DNA of 64,000 nucleotides from Poa pratensis (taxonomy: Eukaryota > Streptophyta > Magnoliopsida > Poales > Poaceae): contig CAMZMU010000027.1 of assembly GCA_947311845.1 (NCBI GenBank), positions 78,282,825 to 78,346,824 on the forward strand, in the 5' to 3' direction. Numbering within the stretch: position 1 is the first letter of the stretch; every line of letters starts with the position of its first letter. A program made the position numbers and the translations under genes. The notes under the pieces were generated by a model. That model had not been told where the DNA came from, did not search any database, and saw only the letters and a list, made by a program, of their open reading frames with translations. Shown here piece after piece: positions 10,468-21,305 of the stretch.

Positions 10468-11555
10468 CAAGAATTGCTGACACTAACCTTGTGTGTCTTA
10501 GAAAACGAAAATCTCTACGAACAAAGATTACTGGCAGTGCAACACGAAATATATGCATTCCGAGATTCTGAAAATACAATGTAGAAAAGAAAAGGAGGTG
10601 AATTAAGCACAGAATGTTAGCAATGTCAGAAAGTTCCTTAATAATCTGAAAGCACATAAAAGTGTAGACGCTACACCGCAATTTGATCTCAGTACAAAAT
10701 TAGTGGAGATATTACCAACATATCTCAAGATTTGAAACTTGTTACTTGAGTCGAATGTGGGAAAAATCTGCAATCTAAGTCGTTAACTGCACATCTCAGA
10801 GTTTCAAGGAATGAAGAAGAGGAGGCAATACTTTCAAGTTATAGTATCTAAACGCTAGATGTGATATTTCTAAGAGCATTCTCATCATGCACTTCCGTAG
10901 ACCATTAACAAATTTCTGTAAGTAGAGGCGGATGGCTCAATTCTGCTCCAGAACACAGGTGAAACATTGAAAGTGCATACTTAATGAAGGTTTAAAAAGG
11001 AAATGCTGCATTAGATAGATTAAAGCCAAATACGCAAGCAATGTGATTCCTTACCATACTACATTTTCTCTATGGCCTTCTTGGTTCTTTATCAATGTGA
11101 GTTTCCCATCAACATATTATATATGGTTCTTCAGCATTCAGGTCAACTGAAAAAATGATAATACGCATTCGTGCAAATACCATGAATGTACTCCAAAAAT
11201 GCATTAAGGATCAAACTTGTAAATCCTAAATTGAAAATATTCGGTTTATATCTAAGCTCATATGGTCCATATCGGAAAATATAACATTAGATAGTAAACT
11301 CGAATCACTAACCTTTCAGTGTCATAATTCAGAAGAATCACTTGAAGAGATACAAATTTGCATACAACATCTCCAGGAAAAGAAAAACTGCACACAACAG
11401 AAGCTACTGTTACTTTTATTCAACAATAGTTTAGGATATGGAGAATAAGAATATGTTAGTTACTACTTCATGGTAAGGAAAACATATTTACATTTTATTC
11501 AGTCTCCGGTTGTGTGAAGAAAGTAAACATTGATAAAACAAAACACATGCGTTGT

Positions 11556-11660
11556 GCAGTAATACCAATACCATTGAGCTCTTCCATTGTATATATTAGA
11601 GGAATTGTGCAGTAATACCAATACCATTGAGCTCTTCCATTGCATATATTAGAGGAATTC
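11556..11660. repeat. 53-bp tandem duplication with a distant third piece
   Basis: A unit containing CCAATACCATTGAGCTCTTC is repeated at a 53-base spacing. A shorter third copy (ATTGAGCTCTTCCATTGCAT) lies near 12218. Read on the minus strand, all three give an AMEELN or TMEELN peptide, which may be duplicated exon material. Confidence 0.8.
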
Positions 11661-12009
11661 CACCGCCAAAATAGTGCTGAGACATTTGTAGAACCACCAA
11701 ACATTTATCTGAAGCAGTTTGTCGTATGCAAGAAAAAAACCACATGTGAGGTACCTGCATGTGAGTATAAATGATTATTCTCATGTGTATTTCACAAAAC
11801 ACATGCATACGTGTTTACTCTAGGAGCAAACATCAACGCCTAAACAATGCTAAATTTTTACCAATCCAAATGGCAAGCTAATCATTGTTAAATCAATATT
11901 TTTGTGTATCAAAAGAATAATTTTCTGGTTAGTTTCCATATGGAAGAAAAAGCCGATCTGACAGGAAAGTGCAGAGAGGGTTCATTACTGGAGTTGATAC
12001 GTTGAAAAA

Positions 12010-12031
12010 GCCGGCCGGCCGGCCGGCCGGT
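12010..12031. repeat. (CCGG)n microsatellite
   Basis: About five tandem copies of the self-complementary unit CCGG. Confidence 0.9.
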
Positions 12032-12210
12032 CGCCTGCACCATCTTAGTGCAGAGGATGCTGCGACGCTGCCTCCCACACGCACGATCAATATGATGCAG
12101 AGAGGCTGCAGCAGAGGCGGGTATCCACGACGTATCAGCATAGGTGGGGCAAGTCGAGGGACGGCGGCCGGATCGAAAGCGTCCCCGAGAGATTGAGTTG
12201 CGTGAGACTA

Positions 12211-12684
12211 TTAGGGATTGAGCTCTTCCATTGCATATACCAGCGGAAGGGAAATCCAGCGACGCGGCGCCGTCCTTGCGAGCTGGAGGTCGGATTGCGG
12301 GATGCCGAGAACAGGAACAGGCGGGGCGCGGCCGCCGGCGTCTCCAATCGGCGGTGGCGTGGCGCGATGTCGTTGTCGATGCGGAGGCCGAGCCGCCTCC
12401 CTGCCGCCGGAGGAGTAGCGGCTCAGGCTGGAGCTGGCAGGAGAGTTCGAGGCGGCGACGGCGTCAAGGCGGTGGCTGCGTGGCGCCCGTCCCTGGCTGC
12501 TCGGGACAGAAAGACGGGTGGGGAAATGAGAGCGATTGGGATCTAGGGTTAGGGGTTGACCTAATATACAGAAGGACCGAATCGTAATTTCTGGAAAGTG
12601 GAGGGATTTTTTTGCAAAAATGCCGCGGTCAATGTTCAACAATGTAGCATCTACAGTGACCGGAGCGCGGATAGAGCGCAGCAT
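12211..12684 (-). pseudogene. Possible first-exon fragment of an unknown gene
   Basis: An open frame of 157 codons on the minus strand, GC-rich and low in complexity (Arg/Pro/Ala/Ser-rich middle). It ends in VYAMEELNP. That last peptide resembles the duplicated MEELN units near 11.6 kb, which is why I list it. No known domain is visible. The GC content and position are those of a grass first exon, but the mirror frames on the plus strand are equally open, so coding status is uncertain. The Helitron begins 16 bases upstream of its first codon and may have removed its promoter. Confidence 0.25.
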
Positions 12685-12699
12685 CGCTTGTCTTTCATA

Positions 12700-14010
12700 T
12701 CTATACTACTAGTTAAATGCCCGTGCGTTGCAACGGATCCAAAACTTTGTGCCCATGACACATGTGAAAATAGCGCATATGAATATTGCCAATGACTTAA
12801 GATGCAAACACAAACACTTTTTAATCAACATTTATCAGTACCACCTGCAGTCCGGGTAAGCAATCAAAAATATCAATATTTGTCGGTTTGAAGACCATTC
12901 AAAAAGGGACTGCACTTTGGGTGCTCAGAATACATGGCATGCTCTTCACCGCTGCAATCTGAAGGAGACATTTGTACTTCACATTCCTCTTTCTCTCCCT
13001 CCCATTGTGCTGAAAGACTTGAGAGTGCATGCCCGAAGCACAATTTCTCTCCCTCAAATACCCTTTTTCTCTTAGTATATCACCAAAAAGGTGAGTGAAC
13101 CCTATAAACTGATGCTTTATTCAATAATATATTGAGAAGGGAAATCTGACAACTCACATACAACATACACATGATCTTCCAAACCTACTTGAGGGGTTGC
13201 ACAGTAGAAGGGTGAACTTGGGCTGGGTCATACTCCCCCGGTTGCTGAAGCCTCTACATACAAGCCCGAACCAGGGGCGACGTCCCGAACCAGGGCGGGG
13301 CGGCATGGAGTGGGGGACGGCGTCGCGTGGAGCTGGGCGACAAGAGATTAGCGAGGATTAAAAAGAGGGCCAAACGATTGGGCCGATTTTGAGGTATGGA
13401 TTGGGTCTGCAGCGGTTGGTTCCATCCTCCTATTTGATAACCAAACACAGTTCTAACATGAACCATCCCATACAACCATCGCACGCTAAACTGACCGCTC
13501 AGGGACACAAAAAAACAGCCAGCCGAACTGTTCTTCGATTCACAAAATGTGTACATGTCATTCTTGCATGTGTGTATTGTAATACTTATTTTAGGACGAA
13601 AGTGTCATGTATACTGAATGTACACGTGTACGTAGCTGCAAGAAACAGTACTGATAGATTTGATTAATGCTAGAAGATTAGCTAAACTTGACTGAATTTA
13701 CTCAACGATTTCCTTGATCAAGCTTTGCACTTCTGCGTTTATTCTTTAATTATATTAATAATATCCTTTCATTTTCCTTTGAATAAACTATTGAACAAAA
13801 GGGCTGAGATTTGAAATACCCGCACGTAAGTTCATTATAGTTTTTGAATTAATTACATTTCAATTAAACAAATTAGAACCTTAGCTTTTCCAGATATTAT
13901 GTGGATACTTCTTTCTAAGCTCGTGAACTATTAAAAAACTTGAGAAAGCCTTGTGCGCCTTCGCGATGCAGAAGTTTCTCTCCCGTTGCAACGCACGGTC
14001 ATTTTGCTAG
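12700..14010 (+). mobile_element. Non-autonomous Helitron (about 1.3 kb)
   Basis: The left end is TCTATACTACTAG directly after an A; the right end is CTAG directly before a T, as expected for insertion between A and T without target duplication. A perfect 16-base subterminal inverted repeat links the ends: CCGTGCGTTGCAACGG at 12721-12736 and its complement at 13983-13998. This ATGCCCGTGCGTTGCAACGG signature is common at grass Helitron ends. There is no Rep/helicase frame, so the element is non-autonomous. A minus-strand frame at 13254-13556 shows no known domain and could be captured host sequence. Confidence 0.82.
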
Positions 14011-14354
14011 TACTTATTAGTAATAATAACTAGTTAAACTAGTATGTGTGTGTGTGAAATTTAATTGGCTACGAATTAAACTAGTACTAGATGGTTTTTT
14101 TGTGCCGCTGTTCATCCCTATTGATCCACGAAATATGTTATATGTAGTAGGAAAATGTCAATTGATCCGGCTGAGCTGTGCAGTGTCGGTAGGAGGAAGA
14201 AGACCCGGACAAATTCTCAAATGGGTAGCAGCGCGTTGGGGGCACTGTCCGGATGCGTCGTGTCCGCCCCTGTCCGCCGGCCGAAATATGACGCAAACGG
14301 ATACAATCAGCTTTGGAGACATCCTTACAGGACAACTCAAGCTTTGCATGCATG
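14011..14354. other. Spacer between Helitron and CACTA element
   Basis: 344 bases with a short (TG)n tract near 14044-14056. I see no gene and no element end. Confidence 0.6.
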
Positions 14355-14545
14355 CACTACAGGAATGCTCTTCTGTGCCGACGGCCAATACCTATGCCGA
14401 CGGTTTTTTGTCGGGGTCGTCGACACAGGGTCCGACGAGGTCGACCCGTCACCCTGGCCGTCGGCATAGACACGGCCGTCGGCATAACCATCCTAACCTG
14501 ACGGCTGCCGTCGGGACACATACAACCGTCGGCATAGGTCTCCTT
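14355..14545. repeat. CACTA left terminus and subterminal repeats
   Basis: After CACTACAGGAA, the unit TGCCGACGG occurs near 14377 and 14395. Its complement CCGTCGGCATA occurs near 14458, 14475 and 14528, with a partial unit near 14507. Subterminal repeats of this kind are the binding sites of CACTA transposition proteins. Confidence 0.88.
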
Positions 14546-14750
14546 TCCAGTTTTTTTATCTTCATTTTTATGTATTAATTATAACTCTTAATTAAATTTG
14601 TCATCATGTTTTTTACCCTAATCTTCATTTTTATGTATTACTCTCAATTAAGTTTAATATGTTTTTATTCATTTTCTATGTATATAGCTACGCCGAATAG
14701 CGGTCTCCACCCACATAAAATGACGTCGCGAATCTTGTCACCGGCCGCAC

Positions 14751-16735
14751 TTTCTCTCTAGCGAGTTTCTACACTTAGAGGTGAAAACTCCCGTTTCGGG
14801 CGAAACGGGGCAATCTTGTGTTGATTTGTGATAAAAGTTGGTTTTTCCATGTACCTATGTCCTAACCTAACACAATCAAACAAAAAAGTCCACTGGCCTA
14901 TCCCCTTTCGACTTCGGTCAAGGGGGTAGACGGGAACTTTCATTTTTTCCAGCGGGTCTAGGGTTTCGCCGAAGCGGGGCCCCAGAGCGTTGGAAACCCA
15001 CCCAAACCTCGGTTGTGCCATACCATATGTATACAAGTGTGTTGTGTGTTGTAAATGTCCAAGATCATACTCCGGGTATGACCGGCTTCACCGACCGCAC
15101 TTTCTCTCTAGTGAGTTTCTGCACTTAGAGGTGAAAACTCCCGTTTCGGGCGAACCGGGGGCAATCTTGTGTTGATTTGTGATAAAAGTTGGTTTCCCAT
15201 GTTCCCATGGCCTAACCTAACACAACCAAGCAAAAAAGTCCACTGGCCTACCCCCTTTAGACGTCGTTCAAGGGGGTAGACGAAAACGTTAGGGTTTTTC
15301 AGCGGATCTAGGGTTTCGCCGAAGCGGGGCCTCGGAGCGTCGGAAACCCACCCAAACCTAGGTTGTGCCATACCATATGTATACAAGTGTGTTGTGTGTT
15401 GTAAATGTCCAAGATCCTACTCCGGGGTATGACCGGCCTCACCGACCGCACTTTCTCTCTACTGAGTTTCTGCACTTAGAGGTGAAAACTCCCGTTTCGG
15501 GCGAACCGGGGGCAATCTTGTGTTGATTTGTTATAAAAGTTGGTTTCCCATATTCTTATGTCCTAAAATAACACAACCAAGCAAAAAAGTCCACTAGACT
15601 ACCCCCTTTCGACTCCGTTCAACGGGGGTAGACAGAAAATTTGACTTTTTTCCAGCGGGTCTAGAGTTTCGCCGAAGCGGGGCTCCGGAGCATCGGAAAC
15701 CCACCAAAATCTAGGTGGTTCCATACCATATGTACACAAGTGTGTTGGGTGTTTCAAATGTCCAAGAATCTACTCTGGTGTGTGACCGGCTTCACCGGCC
15801 GCACTTTCTCTCTAGCGAGTTTCCGCACTTAGAGGTGAAAACTCCTGTTTCGGGCGAAACGGGGGCAATCTTGTGTTTATTTGTTATAAAAGTTGGTTTT
15901 CCATGTACCTATGTCCTAACCTAACACAACCAAGCAAAAAAGTCCACTGGCATATCCCCTTTCGACTTCGGTCAAGGGGGTAGACGGGAACATTAACTTT
16001 TTTCCAGCGGGTCTAGGGTTTCGCCGAAGCGGGGCCCCGGAGCATCAGAAACCCACCCAAACCTAGGTTGTGCCATACCATATGTGTAAAAGTGTGTTGT
16101 GTGTTGTAAATGTCCAAGATCCTACTCCGGGTATGACCGGCTTCACCGACCACACTTTCTCTCTAGTGAGTTTCTGCACTTAGTGGTGAAACTCCCGTTT
16201 CGGGCGAACCGGGGGCAATCTTGTGTTGATTTGTGATAAAAGTTGGTTTCCCATGTTCCCATGGCCTAACCTAACACAACCAAGCAAAAAATTTCACTGG
16301 GCCACCCCCTTTCGACTCCGTTCAAGGGGGTAGACGGGAACTTTGACTTTTTCCAGCGGGTCTAGGGTTTCGCCGAAGCGGGGCTCCGGAGCGTCGGAAA
16401 CCCACCAAAATCTAGGTGTTTCCATACCATATGTACACAATTGTGTTGGGTGTTTCTAATGTCGAAGAATCTACTCTGGTGTGTGAACGGCTTCACCGGC
16501 CACACTTTCTCTCTAGTGAGTTTCTGCACTTAGAGGTGAAAACTCCCGTTTCGGCGAACCGGGGGCAATCTTGTGTTGATTTGTGACAAAAGTTGGTTTC
16601 CCATGTTCCCATGTCCTAACCTAACCTAACCCAAACAAGCAAAAAATTCCACTGGGCTACCCCCTTTCGACTCCGTTCAAGGGGGTAGACGGGAACTTTG
16701 ACTTTTTTCCAGCGGGTCTAGGGTTTCGATAAAAA
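14751..16735. repeat. Tandem array, 5.7 copies of a roughly 351-bp unit
   Basis: The marker TTTCTCTCTA recurs at 14751, 15101, 15452, 15805, 16156 and 16506, giving spacings of 350, 351, 353, 351 and 350. The sixth copy stops after CTAGGGTTTCG near 16730. Copies 1 and 4 resemble each other most, as do copies 2 and 5, which suggests a higher-order duplication of three units. Two minus-strand frames of about 92 codons (14758-15036 and 15108-15386) translate nearly the same peptide from successive units. Confidence 0.93.
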
Positions 16736-17787
16736 AAGGATACCGAAGCGCTGGAATCACTCGAAAATTTACCTGTGGTCATACTATATAGTAAAATAAA
16801 TTATAATAAAACTATATAATTAGTAATGAAATAAATTATAATGGTTTAAAATATTAATAGTAAATAATATGAAAAATGAAAAAAAAACCTATGCCTAGGT
16901 CCTAAAATATTCTATCCCCACCCGCGTGCGTCTCCCTCCCGCAGCTCGCTCACACCCACGCCGCCGCTCCCGTCTCAAATCCCCACCCGCGTCGCCGCTC
17001 TCGTCTCAATCTAGCCGCCCCTCGCCGTCCGTCGCCCTCTCCGGCCGTCACACCCCTCCGGCCTACCCTCCCTCTCCTCTCCGGCCGCCCCTCCACCACG
17101 CCCCTCCTCTCCGCCCCCGACCGCCCCTCACTGTCCTCTCCGTTCGCCGCCCACCCCTCGCCCCAGGCCACCCTTCCTCTCCTCTTAGGCCACCCCTCGC
17201 CGTCCAGTCCTCTGCGCCCGGCCGCCCCACGCCATCCTCTCCATCGGCCGCCCGCCCCTGCGCCCCCGGCCGCCCCTACCTCAACTCTTCGACCATCGCC
17301 CCCTCCACCACCACCGCAGCTCCTCCGGCCTCTCCACCACCGCAGTTCTCCTCCGGCCCCCTCCACCACCACCGTACCGCAGCTCCTCTGGCTCCTCCAT
17401 GGTTAGTGCTGGTGTTAGTTAGTGTAGGTTAGTGCTAGTGTTAATTAGTGTAGTTTAGTGCTAGTGTTAGTTTTAGGTTAGTTCTAGTGATAGTTTAGTG
17501 TTAATTATTGTAGGTTAGTGCTACTGTTTGTTATAGTTTTAGTTTTAGGTTAGTTCTAGGCATTTCCATGAATATTTACATGTTGTTTTTGTGTTGTTCA
17601 GATGCGGTAGTTTGCCAGCCGCCACCGCCGGTCTCATCGTCGCGGGGCTACTTCTTCAGCTGAGAAGCGTCCTCGACCTTTTTCGGCGATTGCTCACGCT
17701 TCAAGGGTATAAATATTTTGCCTCTCTTGCCTCATAGGTTTATTTTGGTCTAGATCACCAAGTCAGTCGCATAACCCGAGTCATCCT

Positions 17788-17863
17788 ATCCGGAAGAGTT
17801 ACAAATTTATAAATATGCAGGATTGCCCATCTTTTTATATTTATAACCGTACCTCTTCCGGAT
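17788..17863. repeat. Imperfect foldback upstream of TNP2
   Basis: ATCCGGAAGAG (17788-17798) and its complement CTCTTCCGGAT (about 17853-17863) form the outer stem. TTATAAATAT and its complement form the inner stem, around a loop of about 20 bases. Confidence 0.75.
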
Positions 17864-17880
17864 TGTCCACGTTTTTGGAT

Positions 17881-18033
17881 AGCCCGAGTACGTGTAGATC
17901 GAGTCGTGTTCCATGTTCTACCCCTTCCTGCGACGGAATTTCGGCAGCACCTCCCCGTTGTTCTTCGGATGCACATTTCCGTCTCGGGTTGGGGTAGAAC
18001 ATGGAACACGACTCGATCTACATGTACTCGGGT
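17881..18033. repeat. Long foldback (about 43-bp arms) upstream of TNP2
   Basis: The arm 17882-17924 is matched by its complement at 17991-18033 with one internal mismatch (ACGTAC versus ATGTAC). The loop is 66 bases (17925-17990). It ends about 155 bases before the transposase start codon. A transcript through it would form a long hairpin. Confidence 0.92.
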
Positions 18034-18188
18034 GGGATAGGCCCTAACTATTAGGAATGTAGGTGAACCCTTGCATGTTGTAAAAGTTAAAATTTGGCCG
18101 TAATTAATCTGGTGACACTGAATAAATTTATTATTACTTGGTGCATATTATGAAATGCGTTGTTGTTTGGCTCCCAATAAAGTAGAGG

Positions 18189-19596
18189 ATGGCTGATAAT
18201 GGGTGGATGTACAGTGGCCGTATCAGTAAGATTAAAAGAACAGAGGAGTGGGAATGGAAGACCAATATGTTAGTGAAGGAGTTAGAGCGTGGTTCAAAGG
18301 CAACATGAGTTCGTCCAAGGTGCCCTTGCATTAATTGCAAGAATCGTGCCCGTCAGGGAAAGGATGAAATGACTAAACATCTTTGGTTGTCTGGGTATAT
18401 GCCTAACTACGTCACGCAGGTCGACTTTGCTCAGGTCGAACGTGGCAGAGTTGAGGTGATGCGGCAGCGGATCAATGGCAATGAGTACGATGGGGTGAGA
18501 AACTTGCTAGATGATCTCCGCGATGCTGACATGCCGGATTCGCCACCTCCACAGGAGGAAAAGGAGGAACCGGAGGAACCGGGTGAACTGGAGCCAACCA
18601 CGAAGGCTTTCCTTGATATAATGGCCTCGGCTAAGAAACCTTTATACGAGGGTGCAAACATTTCTCAGCTCGATGCCATAGCTCAAGTACTAAGTGACAA
18701 GTGCCAGTACTCCACCACCCGTGCAGGCTTTGAAGCTAATCTAAAAACATTTGGTAACATGTTGCCCGAAGGGCATTGTCTGCCAAAAACCATGCATGAA
18801 ACGAGGAAACTATTGGGATCGCTCAGCATGGATTATGAAAAGATAGATCGTTGTCCAAAAGGTTGCCTTCTGTTCTAGAAACAGTATGCATATGACAAGT
18901 ACTGTAGCCTTTGTGGGGCCTCTAGGTATCATGAGAAAATGGGGCCCAATGGTTAGAAGACGCAGGGAAAAGTCGCTGTGAAGATTCTTCGGTACCTCCT
19001 ATTCATAAAAAGAATCCAGTGGCTTTACTTTTCTGAGGAGACTGCCACACAGATGACTTGGCACAAGAAGGGGAAGAGATACGTCGACGAGTTCGGACGG
19101 AAAAAGATGGGACATCCATCTGATGGTAAGGCATGGGAGAAATTTGATGAGAAACACCCCAATAAGAAAGCAGATGTTCGGAATGTCCGAATTGCGATAG
19201 CAACAGATGGATTCAATCCATATGGTATGTCGACTAACTCGTACAGCTGCTGGCCCGTGTTTGTTATTCCGCTCAATCTCCCTCCCGGGGTCCTAATGCA
19301 AAGGAAGTTCATGTTTCTGTCGCTGATCATTCCAGGGCCCGAATACCCGGGGAAGAATTTGAGTGTCTACATGCAACCGCTTGTGGATGATTTGCACCAC
19401 TCATGGCACAATGGGACGTGGACATATGACCGAGCATCAAAGCAAAACTTCTTGATGAGAATTTGGTACCACTATTCCATGCACGACCTACTCGGGTATG
19501 CCCTATTCTGCAGATGGTGTACAGCTGGTAAGTGGCCATGCCCAGTGTGCAGGAACCGACTTGAATTCATTTGGCTAAAGTCAGGTCGCAAGTATG
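18189..19596 (+). pseudogene. TNP2-type CACTA transposase, N-terminal part (broken)
   Basis: The transposase would cut and join CACTA termini. The start ATG at 18189 gives MADNGWMYSGRIS, the usual opening of the transposase-associated domain, with the Cys cluster RCPCINCKN near 18316. An in-frame TGA lies at 18306 and a TAG at 18876. Between them, TKHLWLSGYMPNY and EGANISQLDAI match the TNP2 pattern. The core resumes from about 18978 with QMTWHKKGKRY, NVRIAIATDGFNPYGM, WPVFVIPLNLPPG and FLSLIIPGPEYPG, the most conserved TNP2 blocks, then CRWCTAGKWPCPVCRN. The reading stops making sense at the 19597 insertion. The three defects (TGA, TAG, insertion) make it a pseudogene. Confidence 0.9.
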
Positions 19597-21305
19597 TGAT
19601 GCATGTAAAATGCATACATGAACTTTGCATTATATTACTTATATTTCAATCATATTTGCATCATATAAGGGTTATATCATTGTTTTATATTGATTTTGGG
19701 AATATTTCATTGTTTTCCTATTTTTCTGGAATCAACCCTGCACAGGCAGAAAACCCTATTTTCTATATTTTGATGTTTCAGGGACCCAAACGACGTCCAA
19801 ATGACCTAATAATTTACGGGGATCAGTTTTTGGAAGGAACGAAGCGTGGGAGTGAAGGAAGCGAACAAACGGAGGCCCGAGGGCCAGAAGAGGGTGGCCC
19901 ACGTGGCCAGATCCCCTGGCCTCGGAGCTCCGTTGCCATCGATCTTTTTTCCCGAGCCTCCGTCTTGACCTAAAAATGACTATAAAAATAGTCCCCGACG
20001 CCCTTCGGAAAGGAGCGCCGCCGAAACACAGAAACCACGAAACAAAGACCTGGAGTTGCAGATTGGAGGGGGAAAACTCCGGCGGGGCGCTGCCGGCGTG
20101 GTCTCCATCTTCTCCAACGACTTCTCCACCGTCTCCATGATGAAGAGGGAGTAGTCCACTCCTGGACTATGGGTTTGTGAAAGTAACTTATGTATCTCTC
20201 CTCTCTTGAGCCTCACTAATTAGTACCGTATGAGCTGCTGAACATGATTACGGTCATCTATGTAATACCTTTGTGGTGGATCTTTTTTATGAGTTAATAT
20301 ATGTTTGAGATTGCAATAGTTTTGTTTCAGTTATGAAAGTAGATGCATATTATGTACCCCGTTCTTTTGTACTTGTTATGATCAAGCATGTGAGGGGGAA
20401 CGTGTGCATTAGTTGGAGTAACGGGGGTGGCTAGTGCGGTGAACATGAGAGAAAGTTCCGCGATCCACTTGGGTGTTTACCTTACTTTGTTGCCTCACTA
20501 GGGATAAAGAAAAATACCTTGCTACCGGAGATGTGGGTGTGACCATTGCCACTACTCCATGACTAGATCTAGCATGTTCTTATTTTAACTTCATGTCATG
20601 AAACTTAATGCTATGCTCTGATTTATCTTAATTATTAAGGTGTTATGATTTAGTTCGCATCTTGGTGGAGTATAAGAGAGATTAATAAACAAAAGATCTC
20701 TATGTTAGGACGTGATGCCCATATAATTAGTAACTTGTCATGAAACCTTTTTGTTGCAATCTCATATGTCAATTCTAGTGTTCCATTGTCTACCACTTTA
20801 TTAAAGAGAGAGTGCATTTGTGAAACCATGAACCCCGGTCCATTTTTAATCATAAGAAACACCTTTCCAACAACTTTTATCCACTTTACTTTTTCTGCCA
20901 TTTAAAAATCCGAAAATACAAAAACACTTTTACATCTTGCATTCACAATACAAAACCCAAAAATATCATCCATCATTGTTTCCACCATCCTTGCATATTT
21001 ATTTATCATCATTGCATATTTATTTACTGTTTTGCATTTATTATCTTTTCATATCATTCTCACACCTTGTGCTTGACAACCACTAGGTGAGGTTGAGGGC
21101 ACAAACAATTTACTTTGTTTTATAGGTTTTCAAGAGAAGGATAAGAAGATAAATCTTTCACAACTGATTCCCCGAGAGTTCGATATTAAACCCTCGAGTC
21201 ACCCCTCGTGGGGAAAACCGTCTTTCCTATACTATACACTCTGCACTTGGAGTCTCAACCTAACCTATATTCTTTTGACGCAGGTAATTACGTCAAGGGC
21301 CATCA
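19597..21305 (+). mobile_element. 1.7-kb TG...CA insertion, apparent solo LTR
   Basis: The element starts TGATGCATG and ends GGCCATCA, with short inverted ends TGATG/CATCA. It is flanked by GTATG at 19592-19596 and again at 21306-21310, a clean 5-bp target duplication. There is no gag or pol and no second internal copy of its ends, so a solo LTR left by LTR-LTR recombination is the best reading. A TATAAAAATA box at 19981-19990 fits an LTR promoter. The size and the TGATG...CATCA ends suggest an Athila-type LTR, but this is not certain. Skipping it restores the TNP2 similarity on both sides. Confidence 0.88.
19981..19990 (+). promoter_or_regulatory. TATA box within the solo LTR
   Basis: TATAAAAATA about 385 bases into the LTR, followed by a GC-rich stretch, the usual position for a U3/R border. 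Confidence 0.5.

Larger units (their letters stand above)
8373..12699. other. Unclassified AT-rich DNA between Tekay-1 and the Helitron
   Basis: About 4.3 kb have no recognised transposon domain and no convincing gene. The stretch is AT-rich up to about 11950, then GC-rich from 12000 to 12550. It contains small tandem duplications, an (AT)n tract and two doubtful minus-strand frames listed separately. It may hold remains of a minus-strand gene whose GC-rich first exon would lie near 12.2-12.7 kb. Confidence 0.5.
16736..18188 (+). other. Leader region of the CACTA transposase gene
   Basis: An AT-rich stretch (16740-16900) is followed by a Pro/Ser/Arg-rich GC stretch (16920-17400). The plus frame there, 16926-17432, is low complexity and probably a 5' exon or untranslated leader rather than a protein. 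GTTAGTG-type short repeats follow at 17400-17550, then the foldbacks. Confidence 0.5.

Noticed and set aside
14751..16735. Regularly spaced repeats considered as a CRISPR-like or centromeric satellite array
   Set aside because: Units are about 351 bp with no short repeat-spacer structure, and the array has fewer than six copies inside a CACTA element, so it is an internal minisatellite.
16926..17432. 168-codon Pro/Ser/Arg-rich frame as a second CACTA protein
   Set aside because: Composition is simple, the opposite strand is equally open, and no TNP1/TNPA-type motif is present.
19597..21305. Intron of the TNP2 gene
   Set aside because: The segment has TG...CA ends and an exact 5-bp duplication. 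It carries a promoter-like box and lacks GT...AG borders at the break in similarity.
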